DNA of 64,000 bases from an uncultured Dyadobacter sp. (GTDB taxonomy: Bacteria > Bacteroidota > Bacteroidia > Cytophagales > Spirosomataceae): positions 186,001-250,000 of the forward strand of contig NZ_CAMLSE010000004.1 of NCBI RefSeq assembly GCF_946482605.1, written 5' to 3'. The stretch's first letter is position 1; every line of letters starts with the position of its first letter. This document shows positions 9,466 to 19,100 of the stretch, one piece after another. Position numbers and translations under genes: made by a program. The notes below the pieces were generated by a model, which saw only the letters and a program-made list of their open reading frames with translations, had not been told where the DNA came from and did no database searches.

Positions 9466-10392
9466 ATGCTAAAACCTTCATTCGGATCGCTCAGCGCGGT
9501 TCTGTTTTTTATGCTGATAGCCGGCTTTGGTGGGTCAGCAAATGCTCAGGCTACCCTCGAATTGGTTCAGGATGGCGTGAATAACAGCCGTGAAATGCCT
9601 GTTCCGAAAGGGCCGACGTCCATTCCGCAGACGTTGAAATTCTTTAGCAACAAAAACGGCAGTACCGATGACGGGATTTATTTCCAGGAATTGCGGTCGC
9701 CACTGTCCCTGACAGTCAGTTTTGATGATCAAACTTACATCAGTGTGCCTCAGCACGTCACGGGATTGACTTTCGGCGCAGCGTCCGGCGCAAGCAGCAG
9801 CCAGGTGCGTAGCGTTCCGGTGGTCAATAACAATTATTACTACGCCGATACTGCGCGGGCTATTTTTACCGCCCATCCGCGGGGGCCAGCCGGGAGGGGG
9901 ATCAATCTGTACATGAATGCAGGTATCCAGATCTTTTTGTCGGCCAAGCCGTTGATGGCTTCCAATGCATCCAGGTCCGATACAAGCCGCTATTACTACG
10001 GCAAGCTGAGGCTACAATTCAGCCGCCCCGTCACCGATCCTGTTTTGTCCTTTATTGGCCTGGGAGCGACTACCAATTTCGGGAATAAGCGCCTCGGCTT
10101 TGCGACCGAACTGGAACTGCAAACGCCTGCTTTGACCCTCGTGAAGCTTTCGGGCAGTGAACAGATGCAGATTGATTCTAAAACCAAAATTCTGCATTCC
10201 AAAACCCCCATTACCGGTAATTGTGACGACGGTGCTGCCTGTGGAAGCCTGCTGGTCAAAGGAGCTCAGGTCACTACGCTGGTTTTCAACGTTTTTCTCC
10301 GCGCAGACGGCGGCCCGGGACAATGGGGCACCGAAAAGGTGACCAATTCGGGCGACATGTGGCACCTTACAGTGTCGTTGCCAGAGCAGTAG
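9466..10392 (+). CDS. Secreted protein of unknown function
   Basis: From ATG 9466 this encodes 308 residues beginning with a clear signal peptide (SAVLFFMLIAGFGGSANAQ). The frame is open back to 9367, but that would place 33 extra residues before the signal peptide. The mature protein is beta-rich, with many Ser/Thr and aromatic residues (NNNYYYADTARAIFTAHPRGPAGRGINLYMNAG, LSFIGLGATTNFGNKRLGFATELEL). There is no lipobox and no T9SS tail. No family is recognised; a surface or adhesin-like domain is possible. Its 3' end overlaps the convergent HxlR gene by 26 bases. Confidence 0.6.
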   Translation: MLKPSFGSLSAVLFFMLIAGFGGSANAQATLELVQDGVNNSREMPVPKGPTSIPQTLKFFSNKNGSTDDGIYFQELRSPLSLTVSFDDQTYISVPQHVTGLTFGAASGASSSQVRSVPVVNNNYYYADTARAIFTAHPRGPAGRGINLYMNAGIQIFLSAKPLMASNASRSDTSRYYYGKLRLQFSRPVTDPVLSFIGLGATTNFGNKRLGFATELELQTPALTLVKLSGSEQMQIDSKTKILHSKTPITGNCDDGAACGSLLVKGAQVTTLVFNVFLRADGGPGQWGTEKVTNSGDMWHLTVSLPEQ

Positions 10393-10777
10393 CGTTCACC
10401 GCCACACCATGACCTTCGCTCCTGATCTTTTGGCGGTGCATTTCACCCCAGTGGATCAGCGATTCGAGGACCGGCGAAAGCGTGTCGGCATAGGTAGTGA
10501 GCGCATATTCGATCACGACAGGAAAGTCGGTGTAGACATTCCGCGTGATAAATCCATTGATTTCCAGTTCTTTCAATTCATTAGACAAGACTCTGGCCGA
10601 TATGCCGCTGATAGCCCGCTGAATGTCGTTGAACCGCTTGTGGCCTTCTGCCAGCGCAAGGATAATCCGCAATCTCCATTTTCCTCCGATTACATAAAGG
10701 GCATCTCCCGCAGCATTTAGCTTGCTGTTGCATTGGCTGGGTGAAGGGCGGGGGCCGTGATGATGTGTAAATGCCAT
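10367..10777 (-). CDS. HxlR-family winged-helix transcriptional regulator
   Basis: A 136-residue regulator. The HxlR signature is clear: ALYVIGGKWRLRIILAL (helix near the start of the domain), RFNDIQRAISGISARVLSNELKELEINGFI (recognition region) and the wing NVYTDFPVVIEYALT. HxlR proteins often act as sensors of quinones, aldehydes or other thiol-reactive stress; this one has one Cys near residue 16. It is divergent from the DoxX gene at 10878, and two palindromes lie in the shared 100-base spacer, so it probably controls that gene and itself. Confidence 0.9.
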   Translation of the reverse strand: MAFTHHHGPRPSPSQCNSKLNAAGDALYVIGGKWRLRIILALAEGHKRFNDIQRAISGISARVLSNELKELEINGFITRNVYTDFPVVIEYALTTYADTLSPVLESLIHWGEMHRQKIRSEGHGVAVNATALATTL

Positions 10778-10795
10778 TGGTTTGATCTACTATCA

Positions 10796-10843
10796 AAAAG
10801 GTTATTGCTAACCTTTTGTATATTACTATAATATGTATAGTAA
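10796..10843. promoter_or_regulatory. Two palindromic operator candidates between hxlR-type and doxX-type genes
   Basis: Palindrome 1 (10796-10817) is AAAAGGTTA-TTGC-TAACCTTTT. Palindrome 2 (10823-10843) is TTACTATA-ATATG-TATAGTAA. The second resembles HxlR/YodB-type operators, which carry TACTAT/ATAGTA half sites. Both lie in the only spacer between the divergent regulator and the DoxX gene, where an autoregulating HxlR protein would bind. Confidence 0.6.
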
Positions 10844-10877
10844 AGGTAGGTAGTTTTGTCAAAAAATCAAAACTTAT

Positions 10878-11249
10878 ATGAAACCCAAAAGAATTGCTGC
10901 AATTGCTTTTACGGCAATCGCATCGTTGCTGGTTGTGCTCAGCGGCGTTATGAAACTGGCAGGAAACCCGGAGATCATCGAAACACTCACAAAAGTCGGG
11001 GTGGCGGACTACCTGATACCATTGGGATTAATGGAGATCGGCTTTACGGCGTTGTTCATTTATCCTAAAACAATGAAAATCGGTTTTATTCTGCTGATCT
11101 GCTATTTCGCCGGTGCGCTTGCCACAGAACTCTCGCACGGTGCAGCATTAAACGCGGCGTTGCCCATGGCGCTCATCTGGATTGCCGCTTTTTTACGGGA
11201 CCGGTCCGTGTTTTTGCCGGAGAGAAACGGGGAGGCCGTTTCATCATAA
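10878..11249 (+). CDS. DoxX-family membrane protein
   Basis: A 123-residue protein with four predicted membrane helices (IAAIAFTAIASLLVVLSGVMKL; YLIPLGLMEIGFTALFIY; IGFILLICYFAGALATEL; ALPMALIWIAAFL). The GVMKLAG and PLGLMEIG motifs are typical of DoxX-like proteins, small membrane proteins linked in some bacteria to oxidoreductases and thiol stress. It is transcribed divergently from an HxlR regulator, a common pairing. The last ~15 residues are a polar tail. A strong hairpin follows. Confidence 0.85.
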   Translation: MKPKRIAAIAFTAIASLLVVLSGVMKLAGNPEIIETLTKVGVADYLIPLGLMEIGFTALFIYPKTMKIGFILLICYFAGALATELSHGAALNAALPMALIWIAAFLRDRSVFLPERNGEAVSS

Positions 11250-11270
11250 TAGTAAGAGACAGCATGCAAT

Positions 11271-11315
11271 GAAGAAGCCCTGTGACCAGCGCATGGCGGG
11301 CAACAGGGCTTCTTC
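11271..11315 (+). terminator. Strong bidirectional hairpin
   Basis: GAAGAAGCCCTGT pairs perfectly with ACAGGGCTTCTTC (13 bp). It lies between the convergent DoxX and PQQ-dehydrogenase genes and would end both transcripts. Confidence 0.8.
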
Positions 11316-11331
11316 AAATAGCCGTTTTACA

Positions 11332-13500
11332 TTACGGCAGCCTGAACGCCATGATGGATCCGGAAGGATTATCCCTGGTGCCGCCGACGGAAAGCGCAAC
11401 ATATTGCTTTCCACCGCTCATATAGGTTGACGCCGTTGCGTTGGCGATGCCCGGCAGTTCGGTTTGCCAAAGCAGTTTACCCGTCTTTTTATCAAATGCC
11501 CGCAATTTCCGGTCCTGGGTCCCGCTGATGAACACCAGGCCGCCCGCCGTTACAATGGGACCTGCGGAGCCCTCCTGACCGGTTTCCGGGCCGCCTTTTT
11601 CCTGTCTCTTTTCGTCATTGCCCAGCGGGATCTGCCATTCATAGTCGCCGGTGCTGAGGTTGATTGCATTGAGGGTTCCCCAGGGAGCTTTAAGTGCCGG
11701 ATTGCCGTTCGGGTCGCGGAAGTGGCCATAGGCTGTCAGGTTCAGGTATTTGTCGGCCCCTTTCTGAGTCTGACCGGTTTCCAGCTTGGTGACCTTGCTG
11801 GAATTCTGTGGGCGGTCGTAGAGAAACGCTATCATGCCCTTTTCCTTCCCTTTGATCACGCTTGCGAATGCAGGCATTTTGCCGCCGCCTTTCTTGATTT
11901 TGTCGAGCGCGGCTTCACGTGTCATACGGCTTCGAAGCCCGATCAGCGAAGGATATGTGGGCTCGTCGCCATTCTTGTCTTTGCCGTGGCAGGCGACGCA
12001 ATAGGTCATGTATACTGTTTTGCCCTGGTCGTACACCGTCTGGTCTTTGGCTTCCTGCTCCGTATCTACTTTCTTCATCGACTGGATCTCGGGGGAGTCG
12101 TTGGATTTTACAAAAAGTACGGTTGTGCCGGGATCATAGGCCGCTCCGCCCCATTCTGCACCACCACGGCTGCCGGGCAGCATCAGCGTGCCTTTCAGGT
12201 CGGGTGGGGTGAAGAGCCCTTCGTACCGCATCGACCGGAACTTTTTCACGATGGAATCATGTCCGGCATCGGTGTAATGGGTGAGGTCGGCTTCGGTCAT
12301 CCATTGGCGGGCAAATGGTTTGGGTTTCAGCGGAAATGGTTGGGTAGGAGATGCATATTCGCCCGGGATATTGGAAGCAGGTACTTTGCGTTCTTCGACG
12401 GGGAAAAGCGGTTCGCCGGTTTCACGGTTAAACACGAACACAAACCCATGCTTGGTCACCTGTGCCACAGCGTCGATGTCTCTTCCATCCCGTTTGACAG
12501 TAACCAGGTTGGGAGGTGCCGGTAGGTCGTAGTCCCAAAGGTCGTGATGCACCAGCTGATAATGCCAGATGTACTTTCCTGTGGCGGCATTGAGGGCCAC
12601 CACGCTGTTGCCGTAGAGGTTGTCGCCTTTGCGATCGGCGCCATAAAAATCATAGGAGGGCGATCCCAGTGCAAGGAAAACGATGCCCCGCTTCGTATCG
12701 AGGCTCATTCCGGCCCAGTCGTTGACGCCCCCTGCGTATTTGTAGGCGTCTTTCGGCCAACTTTCATAGCCGGGCTCTCCCGGTAGCGGAATGGTGTGAA
12801 ATGTCCATTCCAGTTTCCCCGTTCTGCAATTGTACGCGCGGATGTAGCCTGGCTGAGCGCCATAAAGCTCCGACACCTCGGCGCCCATGATGAGCAGATC
12901 TTTGAATACAATGCCTGGCGAGGTGGGGATTACCGAAATGGTTTCGGGATCGTCGCGCAGGCCGACGTTCATGCTGACCTTTCCGTTTTTTCCAAACGAT
13001 TGAATGGGTTTGCCGGTGCGGGCATCCAGCGCGAAAAGGATGTCGCCTCCCGTGAAGAGGATGCGTTTATCAGCACCGTCTTCCCAATAGGTAACACCAC
13101 GGCTCACTCCGCCGCCTTCGGCACCTTCAAACGGGTCGAAGGCCCAGCGTTGTTTCCCGGTTTCCGCATCGATGGCATAAGCCCAGTGCTTGGCCGAAGT
13201 GGCATACATCACGCCATCGATGATGATCGGATTGCATTCGCTGCTGCCCCCGCGGCTGCCGGCTTGCATGTCCTGGAAAGAATGCGTCCAGGCTGGCTGC
13301 AACTGACTCACATTCGAAACGTTAATCTGATCGAGCCGGGAGCAACTGGTACTTTCCGCATCAGCCTTGTAAATGCTCCATGAGCGGTCGTCGGGTTCGC
13401 GGGTCTGGTAGGCGACCATTCCCAGGAAGGCGGCGACGGCAGGGATCAGGACGGATTTTTTCTTGAAAAGCGGTTTTTGAAATTTGTCAATTCCAATCAT
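11332..13500 (-). CDS. PQQ-dependent dehydrogenase with inserted haem c domain
   Basis: A 722-residue periplasmic protein with a short N-terminal anchor (SVLIPAVAAFLGMVAY). It has the quinoprotein beta-propeller: repeated A-x-D-x-x-T-G-K-x-x-W blades (YAIDAETGKQRWAFDP, FALDARTGKPIQSF, VALNAATGKYIWHYQ, RAFDKKTGKLLWQTEL) and the HHDLWDYDLPAPPN motif of the glucose/quinate/shikimate dehydrogenase group. A cytochrome c motif CVACH (Cys501) sits in an insertion (~490-560), so electrons from oxidised substrate can pass directly to haem. The five-helix membrane domain of E. coli Gcd is absent. It is last in the sigma-FecR-SusCD-DUF4380 unit, which suggests the imported ligand or its product is oxidised in the periplasm. 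The substrate is unknown, and no PQQ synthesis genes are in the window. Confidence 0.88.
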   Translation of the reverse strand: MIGIDKFQKPLFKKKSVLIPAVAAFLGMVAYQTREPDDRSWSIYKADAESTSCSRLDQINVSNVSQLQPAWTHSFQDMQAGSRGGSSECNPIIIDGVMYATSAKHWAYAIDAETGKQRWAFDPFEGAEGGGVSRGVTYWEDGADKRILFTGGDILFALDARTGKPIQSFGKNGKVSMNVGLRDDPETISVIPTSPGIVFKDLLIMGAEVSELYGAQPGYIRAYNCRTGKLEWTFHTIPLPGEPGYESWPKDAYKYAGGVNDWAGMSLDTKRGIVFLALGSPSYDFYGADRKGDNLYGNSVVALNAATGKYIWHYQLVHHDLWDYDLPAPPNLVTVKRDGRDIDAVAQVTKHGFVFVFNRETGEPLFPVEERKVPASNIPGEYASPTQPFPLKPKPFARQWMTEADLTHYTDAGHDSIVKKFRSMRYEGLFTPPDLKGTLMLPGSRGGAEWGGAAYDPGTTVLFVKSNDSPEIQSMKKVDTEQEAKDQTVYDQGKTVYMTYCVACHGKDKNGDEPTYPSLIGLRSRMTREAALDKIKKGGGKMPAFASVIKGKEKGMIAFLYDRPQNSSKVTKLETGQTQKGADKYLNLTAYGHFRDPNGNPALKAPWGTLNAINLSTGDYEWQIPLGNDEKRQEKGGPETGQEGSAGPIVTAGGLVFISGTQDRKLRAFDKKTGKLLWQTELPGIANATASTYMSGGKQYVALSVGGTRDNPSGSIMAFRLP

Positions 13501-13585
13501 AAAAAGGTGAAGTTCAACTTCTCGAATAAGGGTTAGGGATCATCGGGCGCATTGCCGCGAATGTCTGATAAAGTAACCGAACTGG

Positions 13586-14521
13586 TCATTTTACTACTTT
13601 CCGAACATAGTCGACCAGGGTGCGGCTGCCTGGCGACGGGTCGACGTCGGCCGGCAGTGTTCTGAGAAACCAGGTAGTGGTCCAACTGAATGCGGCTCCG
13701 GGTTGGAGCGTTTGGTAGGCACCCTGATGTTCGATCTCAACATAGCCGGGATTGCCGGCGGTTAATTCGCTGGCAAAAAGCTCTACTTCCCCCTCTTTGG
13801 GAGCGGTTTGCTCCGGCGTAATGTTGGGAAACTTTTTGATCAGGATTCTGCCACCATTCAATTGGGCCAGCCATCCCTCTTCGCCGTCGGCGTAAATCTG
13901 CCGGTCACCTTTGACAGGTAATTTCTCTTTTTGATATACATACCGAAAAATACCATTGCTGACTGATGTGGATGGCAGCAAGCCGCCCCGGGCCTGGTTT
14001 TTCCCCGCCGGAAAAAAGGCAGTTCCGCCGGTGCGCACGCGGGTCACTTCCCAGGGCGCCACCCGCTGGTCGCTGTCCGACCGGTTCATGACCGTGTACT
14101 TCACGACAAACGATTGATCATCAGCATTGCCTGAAATTTCCTTCACCACTACCAATCCTGTTTTCGGATCTTGCAAGCTCGTCATCACGACCGCGTTATC
14201 CGTGATTTTTGCCTGGTACGGCTTGTTGTCAATTTCCGGAGAAGGAGGCCAGTTCCAGTCGCTCTGAGGGCTCAGCCAGAATGTCGAACCCCAGTTGAAG
14301 TCGTTGATGGTGCTATCGGTCAGAAAGTCCTCGCCATCCATGCGCAGGGACGTGATCCTGCCCCCTTTCGCAGGATCTATACGCAGGACTTGTCCATTTA
14401 ATGCAATGGAGTACCTGCCATCCGCTGTTTCCGGTACCACCCGCGTTTGGCTAAAAGATGGCAGGCATGCCAGGAAACAGGAGCATGCCGCCATCAAACC
14501 GATGTTGAATGCCGTCATCAC
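13586..14521 (-). CDS. DUF4380 secreted protein
   Basis: A 311-residue protein with a signal peptide (MAACSCFLACLPSFSQ; a lipobox is not convincing). The domain has motifs expected of DUF4380, an aldose-epimerase-like or galactose-mutarotase-like beta fold: LRIDPAKGGRITSLRMDGEDFL, NWGSTFWLSPQSDWNWPP and VAPWEVTRVRTGG. It starts 3 bases after the SusD stop, so it is clearly in the same operon, and it precedes the PQQ dehydrogenase. Such proteins probably bind a carbohydrate; the reaction is not known. Confidence 0.75.
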   Translation of the reverse strand: MMTAFNIGLMAACSCFLACLPSFSQTRVVPETADGRYSIALNGQVLRIDPAKGGRITSLRMDGEDFLTDSTINDFNWGSTFWLSPQSDWNWPPSPEIDNKPYQAKITDNAVVMTSLQDPKTGLVVVKEISGNADDQSFVVKYTVMNRSDSDQRVAPWEVTRVRTGGTAFFPAGKNQARGGLLPSTSVSNGIFRYVYQKEKLPVKGDRQIYADGEEGWLAQLNGGRILIKKFPNITPEQTAPKEGEVELFASELTAGNPGYVEIEHQGAYQTLQPGAAFSWTTTWFLRTLPADVDPSPGSRTLVDYVRKVVK

Positions 14522-14524
14522 CGG

Positions 14525-16090
14525 TTAGTTCCAGTCGTTAGCGATGTCCGCAGCCAAAGCCTGATTGGAGTTTCTTTCTGCGATCGGAACCGGGAGCAGT
14601 ACATGCTTATCCAGGAACGGTTCCTGGCCGGGGCCGGCAGGGTGTTCGGTGTTGAGGGTCTCTTTGGCGATACCCCAGCGGATCAGATCGAACCAGCGCG
14701 ACTGCTCACCCGCCAGCTCGATCCGGCGCTCGCGTCGCAATGCGGTGCGCGCGTCGGACTGGCCCAGTGACGATGGGTAGTTTTTTGCCATCACACTAGG
14801 GCGATTCCGCACCTGATTGATGTACGAAATGCCCTTTGCTACGTCGGGAGACGCTTTTTCAATGTGGCCTTCGGCGAGCATGAGCAGGATATCGGCATAG
14901 CGCATGACGTGCGTGTTGATACCACTCATCGGGGCCTCTGTGTATTTCTGAAATTCATAGGGCTCGTACTTGCGGTACCGGTTGCTGTAAAAATCAAAAG
15001 GGAAAGGAATGGCGCCTGCTGCGCAATGGTCGCAGTATTCGGTATCGCCTCCGTTGGCTTTGCTGCCGTAGAAGGTTAGCGCGGCCCGGGGATCGAGGTA
15101 GCCGGCGGTGCCTGTTGCCGGGTCGTTGTATTTGTGTGCTGCCACGAGCGCATTGGAAATAGTTACGTTCTCCCAGTCATTGAAACCGTATTCCTGCGCG
15201 CGGCCGGTGTGGAAGGTCTTGCCGTCTTCTCCTTCCCAGCCTCCAAACATATAGTATTGGGTGTTGGAAGTGGTGTAAACATGGTTGACAGCGAAAAGCA
15301 CCTCAGGCGTATTGATGTTGTCTTCTCCAAACAAATGGTCGTAGCTGGGGTCCAGGGCGTAGGTAAATGGTGCGGCGGTGAGTTTGGTGAGCTCGGTAAT
15401 GGCCTGGTCGTATTTTTTCTGAAACAAATAGGTCCGTCCCAGGAAGCCGATCGCTGCACCTTTGGTGGCCCTTCCTTTCTGGTCGGCAGTATATTCCACC
15501 GGCAGATCGGGAATGGCGAGGCTGAACTCGTTTTCGACTACTTTCCAAATCTCCTCCACGGAAGCCCGGGGACTGGAATTCGTTTTAGAGTCGTCATAAG
15601 TCATTTTCAAGGGCACACGGCCCCAGTTGGTGACCAGGTTGAAATAGGCGAAACCACGCAGCCAGTGCGCTTCGGCTATGTATTGTTTTTTCAAAGTTTC
15701 CTCGGCGGCATCGGCAGGCTGCCAGGTTTCCATGACTTTCAATGCCAGGTTAGCCCGGAAAACCATTCGGTACAGCGACGACCACAAGCCTACGATATCT
15801 TCATTATTGTTTGTAAAACTGTAATCCGTCAGTTGTAGCTCGGTTCCGACCAGCGCGCTCGAACGCTCGGCTTCATTGGCCAGCAGGTCGAAAATAAAGT
15901 ACCATTCACGCGACATCATTCCCATGTGGCTGAACACCGTGTAGGTAGCGATGATGGCCTCATTGAACTGTGCTTTGGTTTTGAAATAGGTCTCATCGGT
16001 GTAGGTATTCTCATTCCTGACGTCGAGCAGGCTGTCGCTGCAAGCCGTCAGAAGCATTGCTGTACACAGAAATAGCTTTATCCTTTTCAT
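14525..16090 (-). CDS. RagB/SusD-family nutrient-binding lipoprotein
   Basis: A 521-residue outer-membrane lipoprotein (lipobox AMLLTACSD). It has the SusD tetratricopeptide-type helices in the N-terminal half (EAHWLRGFAYFNLVTNWGRVPL, AAIGFLGRTYLFQKKYDQAITEL) and the C-terminal signature RRERRIELAGEQSRWFDLIRWG with LPVPIAER. SusD proteins form the lid over the SusC channel and bind the ligand outside the cell. It follows the SusC gene after 33 bases. The ligand cannot be read from sequence; the DUF4380 and PQQ-dehydrogenase partners point to a small sugar or polyol rather than a long glycan. Confidence 0.93.
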   Translation of the reverse strand: MKRIKLFLCTAMLLTACSDSLLDVRNENTYTDETYFKTKAQFNEAIIATYTVFSHMGMMSREWYFIFDLLANEAERSSALVGTELQLTDYSFTNNNEDIVGLWSSLYRMVFRANLALKVMETWQPADAAEETLKKQYIAEAHWLRGFAYFNLVTNWGRVPLKMTYDDSKTNSSPRASVEEIWKVVENEFSLAIPDLPVEYTADQKGRATKGAAIGFLGRTYLFQKKYDQAITELTKLTAAPFTYALDPSYDHLFGEDNINTPEVLFAVNHVYTTSNTQYYMFGGWEGEDGKTFHTGRAQEYGFNDWENVTISNALVAAHKYNDPATGTAGYLDPRAALTFYGSKANGGDTEYCDHCAAGAIPFPFDFYSNRYRKYEPYEFQKYTEAPMSGINTHVMRYADILLMLAEGHIEKASPDVAKGISYINQVRNRPSVMAKNYPSSLGQSDARTALRRERRIELAGEQSRWFDLIRWGIAKETLNTEHPAGPGQEPFLDKHVLLPVPIAERNSNQALAADIANDWN

Positions 16091-16123
16091 GTCTTTCTGT
16101 TTAGAGAAGCTTTAAAATTTTGT

Positions 16124-19100
16124 CTAGAACCCGAGTTGCAAGCCGAGGATGAATGTTCTCGGCTGCGGTACCTGGCCGGTATCGATGCCTCTTCCGAAAA
16201 TGAAGCTGCCGCTGCCCGTCACCTCGGGGTCGTAGCCCGAATAGTTGGTGAATGTGAACAGGTTTTGCGCGGTGAGATAGACCCGGAGACTGGAAATGAT
16301 GTTGCCCGTCGATGGTTTGATTTTCGCGCCGGGGATCGTGTAGCCGAGCGTCACGTTGCGTACACGTGCATAGGCCCCGTTTTCGACATACCATGACGAG
16401 TTGCGGAGGTTGGCGGCAGTACCATAGTTCTGTCCGGCGCGGGCTATGTCGGTGATGTCGCCGGGCTTCTGCCAGCGGTTCAGCACGGTGGTTTTGGTGT
16501 TAAACGGCAGAGCCACGCCTTCCAGGTAGTACTTGGTTCCATTGATAATATCGATGCCCGCCACGCCCTGCAAGGTGGCCATGAAGTCGAAATTCTTGTA
16601 GTTCAGGTTGACGTCCACACCATAAGTGAGTTTGGGAATGGGACTGCCGAGGAAGGTCTGGTCTGTGAGAGTAACCTGCCCGTCGCCGTCGACATCCTGG
16701 AAAATACGGTCGCCGGGAAGCAAACCCGCCTGGTATACGGCGTTCGGATCGCCCGTCTTCTGACGTGCCAGCGCATTGTATTTTTCAATATCCGCATTGT
16801 CGATCGCCACGTGGTCGTATTTGTATCCATAAAAGGCCCCGATCGGGTTGCCCACTTCGGTGCGTGACATGGCCGGAACGGAGTAGAATGCCCCGGCAAT
16901 GATCGGCACGGCCCCCTGAGTGCCCAATGACGTCACCTGATTTTTATTGTAGGCGCCGTTTACATTAATGCTGTAACGCAGGTCTTTGCTGGTTCCGTTG
17001 TAGCCCAATGTCAGTTCAAACCCTTTGTTGAATGCCGATGCTGCATTGATCAGCTGGCTGGCCGATGCGCCGCTCACCCCTCCATAGCCGGTTGATAATG
17101 CCACCGGGACTTCCACCAGCAGGTCTTTGTTCTTACGGTTGTAGTATCCCGCGCTCACACTGAAATGGTTATGAAAGAATGTCGCGTCCAGGCCGACGTC
17201 GATGGTAGAAGTTTCTTCCCATTTGAGATTGGGCGTCGATGGTACAGTCACCGTTGCACCGTTCACGAGGGTTTCATTAGGTCCGAGCGGATACACGACG
17301 CTGTTGCCGGAGCCGGTCCACACGGTCGACTGGTAGGAGAAGCCGGCAATGTTGGAATTTCCCGTCTTACCCCAGCTGGTCCGCAGTTTCAGGTCGGAAA
17401 TGAACGGGATGTTTTTCATGAATGCTTCGTCCGAAATCCGCCATCCCAAACCTGCCGACGGGAAGTAGCCCACGCGGTTGTCCTTGCTGAAAAGAGAGGT
17501 AGCGTCGCGGCGGCCAGTCAGTGTCAGAATGTATTTTTCTTTGAAATTATAATTCACACGGGCGAAGTAGGAGATGAACCGCGAATTGGAATTGGCCGCT
17601 CCCGAGCTGAAATTCACCGTTTTTGCTACGCCGATCTGGTGGATTTCGGTGTTGGCGAAATTGCTACCCACCAGGTTCACCGATCTCGATAAATAGCCGT
17701 CCCGGTAAGAATTTCCAGCTGTGAGGGTCAATCCGTGGTTTTTAAATTGTTTGTTGTAGGTAAAATAATTTTCAAGAATGTAGCTCAGGTTGTAGCCGTA
17801 ACCCTCCGAAATCTGGCTTTGCGTAACGAGCTGATTGCCGGCATAGGTGGGGTTGTAGGAGTAGTTTTGATTAAAATTGTAAGTACCTCCGAATTGCGTG
17901 CGGAACCGCAGGCCTTCGATGATATCAAGTTCGCCGTAGAGTTGCAGGTAATTGTTCAGGTTGCGGTTCTTGGTGTCGTAAAGGTTAGGAATAATCAGCG
18001 GATTTTGGGAGTCGTTACCATCCTTCGCGCTGGTGGCAATGCCGTAGCCGCCGAGCAGGTTGGTAGGGTCATATACTGAAATGTAGGGCGGCATGCGCAG
18101 GCCGTTCAGGATGTTGGCCGTGTTGCCATCCGATACCTGATAGCGGATATTGAGCTGTTGACCGAGTTTGATGCGCTTGCCGATAAACTCTTCCAGGTTA
18201 AACCGGAAGTTGGCCCGGGTGAAATTGAGGTCCACCACCTGGCTTTCCTGTTTGGTATAACCAGTTGAAAAACTGTACGTAACATGCTCGGTGCCGCCGC
18301 CGATGTTGATGTGATGTTCGCTCATTTTAGCGGTGCGGAACATTTCCTTTTGCCAGTCGGTGCGGGTGATGTTGGCCTCGGGTGTTGCGAGGCGGGGTGG
18401 GAGGGGCTGGCCGTAATTGGTATACCATTCCTTCACCAGATCGGTATATTGCTGCGCATTAAGCATGTCAAACTGTTTCCAGGGCCTCGAAATGCCTACG
18501 TAGCCATTATAGGTTACCCGGGGCTTACCTGTTTTAGGCAGGCGGGTCGTCACCACCACCACGCCGTTGGCGCCCTGGGCACCGTAAATGGCGACCGAAG
18601 AGGCGTCTTTCAGCACGCTGATGTACTCGATATCGTAGGGGCTCAGTGAGTTGAACATCGTTGCGTCGCTCTGGATCCCATCGATCACGTATAGGGGGGC
18701 GGCGCTCGTGAAGGACCCGGTCCCGCGCACGACGATCTGTGCGCCGGCACCGGGCACGCCGCTGTTGTTGACCACCTGCACGCCGGCGATTTTGCCTTGC
18801 AGGAGCTGGGAGGTGTTACTTACACCCACATCGCCAAAGTTTTTTCTGCTCAGCACACCTACCGATCCTACCAGGTCCTTACGCGATTGCTCACCGTAAC
18901 CTACCACTACCAGTTCCTCCAATGCATTGACGTTTTCCGTCATCACGATATCGAGGGTGGTGCGGTTTCCGACGGTTACCTCCTGGCTTGCGAAGCCTAC
19001 GAAGCTGAAAATCAATGCAGAGCTTGCGTCGTCGACCGTTACCTGGTAGTCGCCGGAAGCGTCGGTGGTGACGCCCCGGTTGGTGCCTTTCACGACAATG

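Noticed and set aside
11464..12525. A 353-codon plus-strand frame opposite the PQQ dehydrogenase
   Set aside because: Antisense to propeller blades and the haem motif; no independent support.
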